Positions 32,700-37,273 of a DNA stretch of 37,273 bases are shown piece by piece. This stretch comes from Emticicia sp. (lineage in GTDB: Bacteria > Bacteroidota > Bacteroidia > Cytophagales > Spirosomataceae). Both the position numbers and the translations under genes were made by a program. The notes below the pieces were generated by a model that saw only the letters and a program-made list of their open reading frames with translations, made no database searches and was not told the origin of the DNA. The stretch is taken from positions 1 to 37,273 of the forward strand of contig JAFEIL010000127.1 in assembly GCA_017495105.1 (NCBI GenBank), written 5' to 3'. Each line of letters begins with the position of its first letter. Position 1 is the stretch's first letter.

Positions 32700-35600
32700 A
32701 TGTCTTTAAAGAAAAATAAAAAACTCAATAGTGACTTCCAGAGCATCACTATCAGTTTGGCTTCACCAGAGTCAATCTTAGAAAGCTCTTATGGCGAAGT
32801 TACTCAACCTGAGACAATTAACTATCGTACTTACAAACCCGAAATGGGCGGTTTGTTTTGCGAGCGTATTTTCGGCCCTGTAAAAGACTGGGAATGCCAC
32901 TGTGGTAAATACAAACGTATTCGCTACAAAGGTATCATCTGCGACCGTTGTGGTGTAGAAGTTACCGAAAAGAAAGTACGTCGTGAACGTATGGGACACA
33001 TCGAACTCGTTGTGCCTGTGGCTCACATTTGGTACTTCCGTAGTTTACCAAACAAAATTGGTTATTTAGTAGGTATGTCGTCGAAGAAACTCGACCAAAT
33101 TATTTACTATGAAAGATACGTCGTTATCCAACCAGGTTTGAAAAGTGAAGATGGAGTTGCTAAAAACGACTTCTTGACGGAGGAAGAATATTTGGACATC
33201 ATGGACAAATTGCCACGTGACAACCAAATGCTCGACGATAAAGATCCTAATAAATTTATCGCCAAAATGGGTGCTGAAGCTCTAGAAATGATGCTTTCTC
33301 GCCTTGAATTAGACCAATTATCATACGACCTTCGTCACGCTGCGGCTACCGATACTTCACAACAACGTAAGGCAGATGCCTTGAAGCGTTTGAAAATCGT
33401 AGAAGCTTTACGTGATGCAAACACTCGTATCGAAAATAAACCAGAGTGGATGATTATCCGTATGGTGCCAGTTATTCCACCAGAATTACGTCCGCTTGTA
33501 CCGTTGGATGGCGGTCGTTTCGCAACTTCTGACTTGAATGATCTTTACCGTCGTGTGATTATCCGTAACAACCGTTTAAAGCGTTTGTTAGAAATCAAAG
33601 CACCTGAAGTAATCTTACGTAATGAAAAACGTATGTTGCAAGAGGCGGTTGACTCATTGTTCGATAACTCTCGTAAAGTAAACGCTGTTCGTTCGGAAGG
33701 TAATCGTGCCTTGAAATCACTTTCAGATATGTTGAAAGGAAAGCAAGGTCGTTTCCGTCAAAACTTACTTGGAAAGCGTGTTGATTATTCTGGCCGTTCG
33801 GTAATCGTTGTAGGTCCGGAATTAAAACTACACGAGTGCGGTTTACCAAAAGATATGGCAGCTGAACTTTTCAAACCGTTCATTATCAGAAAGTTAATTG
33901 AGCGTGGAATCGTTAAGACTGTAAAGTCTGCTAAGAAAATTGTTGATAGAAAAGATGCCGTAGTTTGGGATATTTTGGAAAACGTATTAAAAGGACACCC
34001 TGTTCTTTTGAACCGTGCCCCTACTCTCCACAGACTTGGTATCCAAGCTTTCCAACCTAAATTGGTTGAAGGAAAAGCTATCCAATTGCACCCACTCGTT
34101 TGTACAGCCTTCAACGCTGACTTTGACGGTGACCAAATGGCCGTTCACGTGCCGCTTGGCCAAGAAGCAATCATGGAGGCTTCAATATTGATGTTGGCTG
34201 CTCATAATATCTTGAACCCTGCCAACGGAGCCCCAATTACTGTACCTTCTCAGGACATGGTTTTGGGTCTTTACTTTGTTACGAAAGGACGTAAATCGAC
34301 TCCAACTCACAAAGAGCCAGGCGAAGGTATTACATTCTATTCAGCAGAAGAGGTAATCATTGCGATGAACGAAGGAGCGGTATCAAAACACGCTCACATC
34401 AAATGTCGTGTGAAAGTTAAAGACGAAAAAGGTGAATTAGTTTGGAAAATCGTTGATACCGTTGCAGGACGTATCTTGTTTAACCAATGCGTACCAGAAG
34501 AGGTAGGTTATCTTGACGAATTATTGACTAAGAAAAAGCTACAACAGCTTATCGGTCGAGTATTCAAAGAGGCAGGCTATGCTCGTACAGCACAATTCTT
34601 GGATGACATCAAGCAATTGGGTTATCAAACAGCCTTCCGTGGTGGTTTATCAATCGGCTTGGACAATATCATTGTTCCTGCTGAAAAACCAAAACTCGTT
34701 AATGATGCTAAAAAAGAAGTAGAAGAAGTACAAAACAACTATATGTTCGGTATCATTACTGAGCGTGAGCGTTATAACCAAATTATTGATATTTGGGGAC
34801 GTGTAAATAGTTCGATGCGTGTGATTCTATTGAAGCAATTGGAAGATGACCAAGCAGGTTTCAATCCAATTTATATGATGATGCATTCTGGAGCTCGTGG
34901 TTCGCAAGAACAAGTGCGTCAGTTGGGTGGTATGAGAGGTTTGATGGCGAAACCACAAAAGAATATTCAAGGGTCGGTCGGAGAAATCATCGAAAACCCA
35001 ATCTTGTCTAACTTTAAAGAAGGTCTCGACGTACTCGAATACTTTATCTCTACACACGGTGCTCGTAAAGGTTTGGCCGATACAGCCCTAAAAACTGCCG
35101 ATGCTGGTTACTTAACTCGTCGTTTGCACGATGTTGCTCAAGACGTAGTAGTAAACGAAGTTGATTGCGGAACGTTACGTGGAATTCAAGTTTCAGCTTT
35201 GAAAGACAACGAAGATATCGTTGAGCCACTTTCTGAGCGTATCTTAGGCCGTACTTCGGTTTATGATGTAATCGACCCACTAACAAAAAAACTGATCGTA
35301 AAAGCTGGCGAAGAAATCACGGAAGAAATTGCCGCTGAAATCGACGATACTGCAATCGAAACAGTTGAAATCCGCTCGGTACTAACTTGCGAAACACAGA
35401 CAGGTGTTTGTGCGAAATGTTATGGACGTAATTTGGCAACCGGCCGCATGTCGGAAGGTGGTGAAGCAGTTGGTGTAATTGCCTCACAATCAATCGGTGA
35501 GCCTGGTACTCAGCTTACACTTCGTACATTCCATACGGGAGGTACTGCTCAAAACGTTGCTTCGGAAGCAAACATTAAAGCAAAATTTGCAGGAACAATC

Positions 35601-37016
35601 CAACTCGAAGAAATGCGTACCGTTCAGTCGAGCGATCGTGAAGGCAATGTAATTACAACTGTCTTGGGTCGTCGTGGTGAGATTCGTATTATCGAAACTG
35701 GTACAAACAACGTACTTATCGTTAATAACGTACCATACGGTGCAACTTTGGAGGTAAAAGACGGACAAAAAATAAACAAAGGTGACATAATGTGTCACTG
35801 GGATCAATTCAACGCCGTTATCCTTTCAGATATTGATGGAATTGTAGAATACGATGCAATCGAAGAGAATATAACTTACAAAGAAGAAGCCGATGAGCAA
35901 ACTGGTTTCCGTGATAAAGTTATCATCGAATCGAAAGACCGTGCCAAAAACCCATCAATCATTGTAAAAACAAGCAATGGCGAAGAAGAGAAAGCATATA
36001 ACTTGCCAGTTTTGGCTCGTTTGACTGTAGAAGATGGAAAAATCATCAAAGCTGGTCAAATTTTAGCTAAGATTCCTCGTGCCATCAACATGAACCGTGA
36101 TATCACGGGTGGTTTACCTCGTATCACTGAGTTGTTTGAGGCTCGTAACCCTTCAAATCCTGCGGTTGTATCTGAAATTGACGGTATCGTACAATACGGT
36201 TCTATCAAGCGTGGTAATCGTGAGATTTTTGTGGAAGCAAAAGATGGTATCAAGATGAAATACATGGTGCCTTTGTCGAAATTATTCTTAGTACAAGACG
36301 GAGACTTCGTTTTGGCAGGTGACCCACTTTCTGATGGAGCTATCACGCCAGCCGATATTCTTCGTATCAAAGGGCCAACCGCCGTACAAGAATACTTAGT
36401 AAACGAAGTACAAGCCGTTTATCGCCAACAGGGTGTAAAAATCTCTGATAAGCACATCGAAACGATTGTTCGCCAAATGATGCAAAAAGTAGAGGTTATC
36501 GACTCAGGCGATACGCTCTTCTTGGATAATCAAATGATTGACAAGTGGTTGGTACGTGCAGGAAACGATAAGATTTTGGACAAAAAAGTAGTAATGGATG
36601 CTGGTGCTTCTGATAAGTATAAGCCAGGTCAGATTATTACAGGCCGTGAAATGCGTGACGAAAATAGCCGATTGAAGCGTGCTGACTTAGCACAAATCGT
36701 GGTTCGTGATGCAATGCCAGCGGTTGCTCGTCCAACATTACAAGGTATCACTACGGCATCGTTGGGTACGGAATCATTCATGTCAGCGGCATCGTTCCAA
36801 GAGACTACTAAAGTGTTATCAGAAGCTGCCGTAAGAGGTAAGCGTGATACACTCGAAGGTTTGAAAGAGAACGTTATCGTTGGTCACTTGATTCCTGCTG
36901 GAACTGGTAACCGTAAATACCAAAACATTATCGTTGGTAGCAAAGCAGAACTCGAAGCAGCAGCTGAAAAGAAAAAACAACAAGAGGCAGCAAAACAACG
37001 CAGAGAGTATGTTTAA
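32700..37016 (+). CDS. rpoC: DNA-directed RNA polymerase subunit beta'
   Basis: 1438 residues from the ATG at 32700. The beta' subunit holds the catalytic Mg2+ in NADFDGD (472-478). The N-terminal zinc site has Cys66, Cys68, Cys81 and Cys84 (CHC...CDRC). The second zinc site has Cys897, Cys904 and Cys907 ([11 protein letters not shown]) plus an earlier Cys in VDCGTLRG. The bridge/trigger-helix region shows [19 protein letters not shown] and later [18 protein letters not shown]. The C-terminus ends in a Lys/Gln/Ala-rich helix ([12 protein letters not shown]). The frame is open upstream to a GTG at 32634, but [12 protein letters not shown] right after the 32700 ATG matches the usual N-terminus of Bacteroidetes RpoC; an ATG at 32664 is also possible. 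It follows rpoB by 83 nt and ends before a strong terminator. Confidence 0.97.
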   Translation: MSLKKNKKLNSDFQSITISLASPESILESSYGEVTQPETINYRTYKPEMGGLFCERIFGPVKDWECHCGKYKRIRYKGIICDRCGVEVTEKKVRRERMGHIELVVPVAHIWYFRSLPNKIGYLVGMSSKKLDQIIYYERYVVIQPGLKSEDGVAKNDFLTEEEYLDIMDKLPRDNQMLDDKDPNKFIAKMGAEALEMMLSRLELDQLSYDLRHAAATDTSQQRKADALKRLKIVEALRDANTRIENKPEWMIIRMVPVIPPELRPLVPLDGGRFATSDLNDLYRRVIIRNNRLKRLLEIKAPEVILRNEKRMLQEAVDSLFDNSRKVNAVRSEGNRALKSLSDMLKGKQGRFRQNLLGKRVDYSGRSVIVVGPELKLHECGLPKDMAAELFKPFIIRKLIERGIVKTVKSAKKIVDRKDAVVWDILENVLKGHPVLLNRAPTLHRLGIQAFQPKLVEGKAIQLHPLVCTAFNADFDGDQMAVHVPLGQEAIMEASILMLAAHNILNPANGAPITVPSQDMVLGLYFVTKGRKSTPTHKEPGEGITFYSAEEVIIAMNEGAVSKHAHIKCRVKVKDEKGELVWKIVDTVAGRILFNQCVPEEVGYLDELLTKKKLQQLIGRVFKEAGYARTAQFLDDIKQLGYQTAFRGGLSIGLDNIIVPAEKPKLVNDAKKEVEEVQNNYMFGIITERERYNQIIDIWGRVNSSMRVILLKQLEDDQAGFNPIYMMMHSGARGSQEQVRQLGGMRGLMAKPQKNIQGSVGEIIENPILSNFKEGLDVLEYFISTHGARKGLADTALKTADAGYLTRRLHDVAQDVVVNEVDCGTLRGIQVSALKDNEDIVEPLSERILGRTSVYDVIDPLTKKLIVKAGEEITEEIAAEIDDTAIETVEIRSVLTCETQTGVCAKCYGRNLATGRMSEGGEAVGVIASQSIGEPGTQLTLRTFHTGGTAQNVASEANIKAKFAGTIQLEEMRTVQSSDREGNVITTVLGRRGEIRIIETGTNNVLIVNNVPYGATLEVKDGQKINKGDIMCHWDQFNAVILSDIDGIVEYDAIEENITYKEEADEQTGFRDKVIIESKDRAKNPSIIVKTSNGEEEKAYNLPVLARLTVEDGKIIKAGQILAKIPRAINMNRDITGGLPRITELFEARNPSNPAVVSEIDGIVQYGSIKRGNREIFVEAKDGIKMKYMVPLSKLFLVQDGDFVLAGDPLSDGAITPADILRIKGPTAVQEYLVNEVQAVYRQQGVKISDKHIETIVRQMMQKVEVIDSGDTLFLDNQMIDKWLVRAGNDKILDKKVVMDAGASDKYKPGQIITGREMRDENSRLKRADLAQIVVRDAMPAVARPTLQGITTASLGTESFMSAASFQETTKVLSEAAVRGKRDTLEGLKENVIVGHLIPAGTGNRKYQNIIVGSKAELEAAAEKKKQQEAAKQRREYV

Positions 37017-37074
37017 AATAATGTAGAATTGAGAATGGAGAATTAAAAACTCTTGTTCTCTTTACATAAAACAC

Positions 37075-37108
37075 AAAAAAGGTCGAGCATTTTGCTTGAC
37101 CTTTTTTT
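37075..37108 (+). terminator. Intrinsic terminator of rpoBC
   Basis: GGTCGAGCA, loop TTT, TGCTTGACC (one G-T wobble), preceded by A6 and followed by T7. A strong rho-independent terminator 58 nt after the rpoC stop. Confidence 0.93.
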
Positions 37109-37127
37109 GTTATTCTGAAAATCCGCT

Positions 37128-37244
37128 TTACTTCAATAATTTCTTATCAATTTCAAACTGCTTTAGCACGGCACTTAAAAAAGCATTTTCTTTAATTTCT
37201 ACTTTCCGAAGCGTTAAGTTGTATAATGTAGCGAAAGTGAGCCA
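37128..37244 (-). pseudogene. 3' remnant of a leftward gene, apparently cut by an IS end
   Basis: On the minus strand an open frame runs from an in-frame TAG at 37247-37245 to a TAA at 37130-37128. The last ~28 codons read like real protein (LRKVEIKENAFLSAVLKQFE then IDKKLLK). There is no ATG start. The upstream part of the frame overlaps the repeat-containing IS-like terminus at about 37220-37273, so this is best read as the 3' end of a host gene truncated by an insertion. I do not recognise the protein family. It might instead be the tail of the IS's own gene or of an intact gene in another frame outside the window. Confidence 0.3.
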
Positions 37245-37273
37245 CTAAATGTAGGCAAAGAGAGCCATGTGTG
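37226..37273. mobile_element. Probable terminus of an IS21-like element (partial, at window edge)
   Basis: Two imperfect direct repeats in tandem: ATGTAGCGAAAGTGAGCCA (37226-37244) and ATGTAGGCAAAGAGAGCCA (37249-37267), 16 of 19 bases identical with a period of 23. On the other strand they read TGGCTCwCTTT..CTACAT. Multiple repeated sites of this kind near the tips are typical of IS21-family ends. The tip may be the TGTATAATG around 37219. The transposase genes would lie beyond the window. Confidence 0.45.

Overview
The window looks like chromosome of a Bacteroidota bacterium, most likely class Cytophagia (Emticicia/Arcicella/Flectobacillus-like; the genus is a guess). Support: low G+C; RpoB and RpoC of Bacteroidetes type; a lysyl-tRNA synthetase with a C-terminal extension; almost no Shine-Dalgarno sequences; and several promoters matching the Bacteroidetes vegetative pattern, -33 TTG, a spacer near 19 nt and -7 TAnnTTTG.

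Left part (1-9240), mostly biosynthesis. A polytopic GT39 glycosyltransferase, type III pantothenate kinase (coaX) and nicotinate-nucleotide pyrophosphorylase (nadC) run left to right and end at a strong bidirectional terminator. A secreted subtilisin-like peptidase and a Cys/Met-metabolism PLP enzyme run leftward. The PLP gene is divergent from argB, which is followed by an argE-like M20 deacetylase and a small YdcZ-type membrane protein.

Middle (9229-21494). waaA (Kdo transferase, LPS core) is divergent from an ethanolamine-permease-like APC transporter. A 1050-residue secreted Asp-box/VPS10-like beta-propeller protein follows, with a small XRE regulator right after it. Leftward genes are then a P-type cation ATPase, an HNH endonuclease, a ParE/RelE-type toxin-antitoxin pair and lysS.

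Right part (21664-37273). A very large membrane histidine kinase of 2187 residues (about 11 PAS and 2 GAF domains, LytS-type kinase core) is divergent from rpoB-rpoC. The rpoBC operon is not preceded by rplJ-rplL here; it has its own promoter, a roughly 230-nt leader and a strong terminator. The right edge seems to hold the 3' end of a leftward gene cut by the terminus of an IS21-like element.

Most genes are ordinary housekeeping genes. The most unusual points are the giant kinase with internally duplicated sensory blocks and no adjacent regulator, a G+C-rich palindromic insertion carried in frame inside the PLP-enzyme gene, several long intergenic palindromes that are not terminators, TTG starts for rpoB and coaX, and the probable IS scar at the right edge. 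I saw no convincing new multi-gene defence or biosynthetic system.
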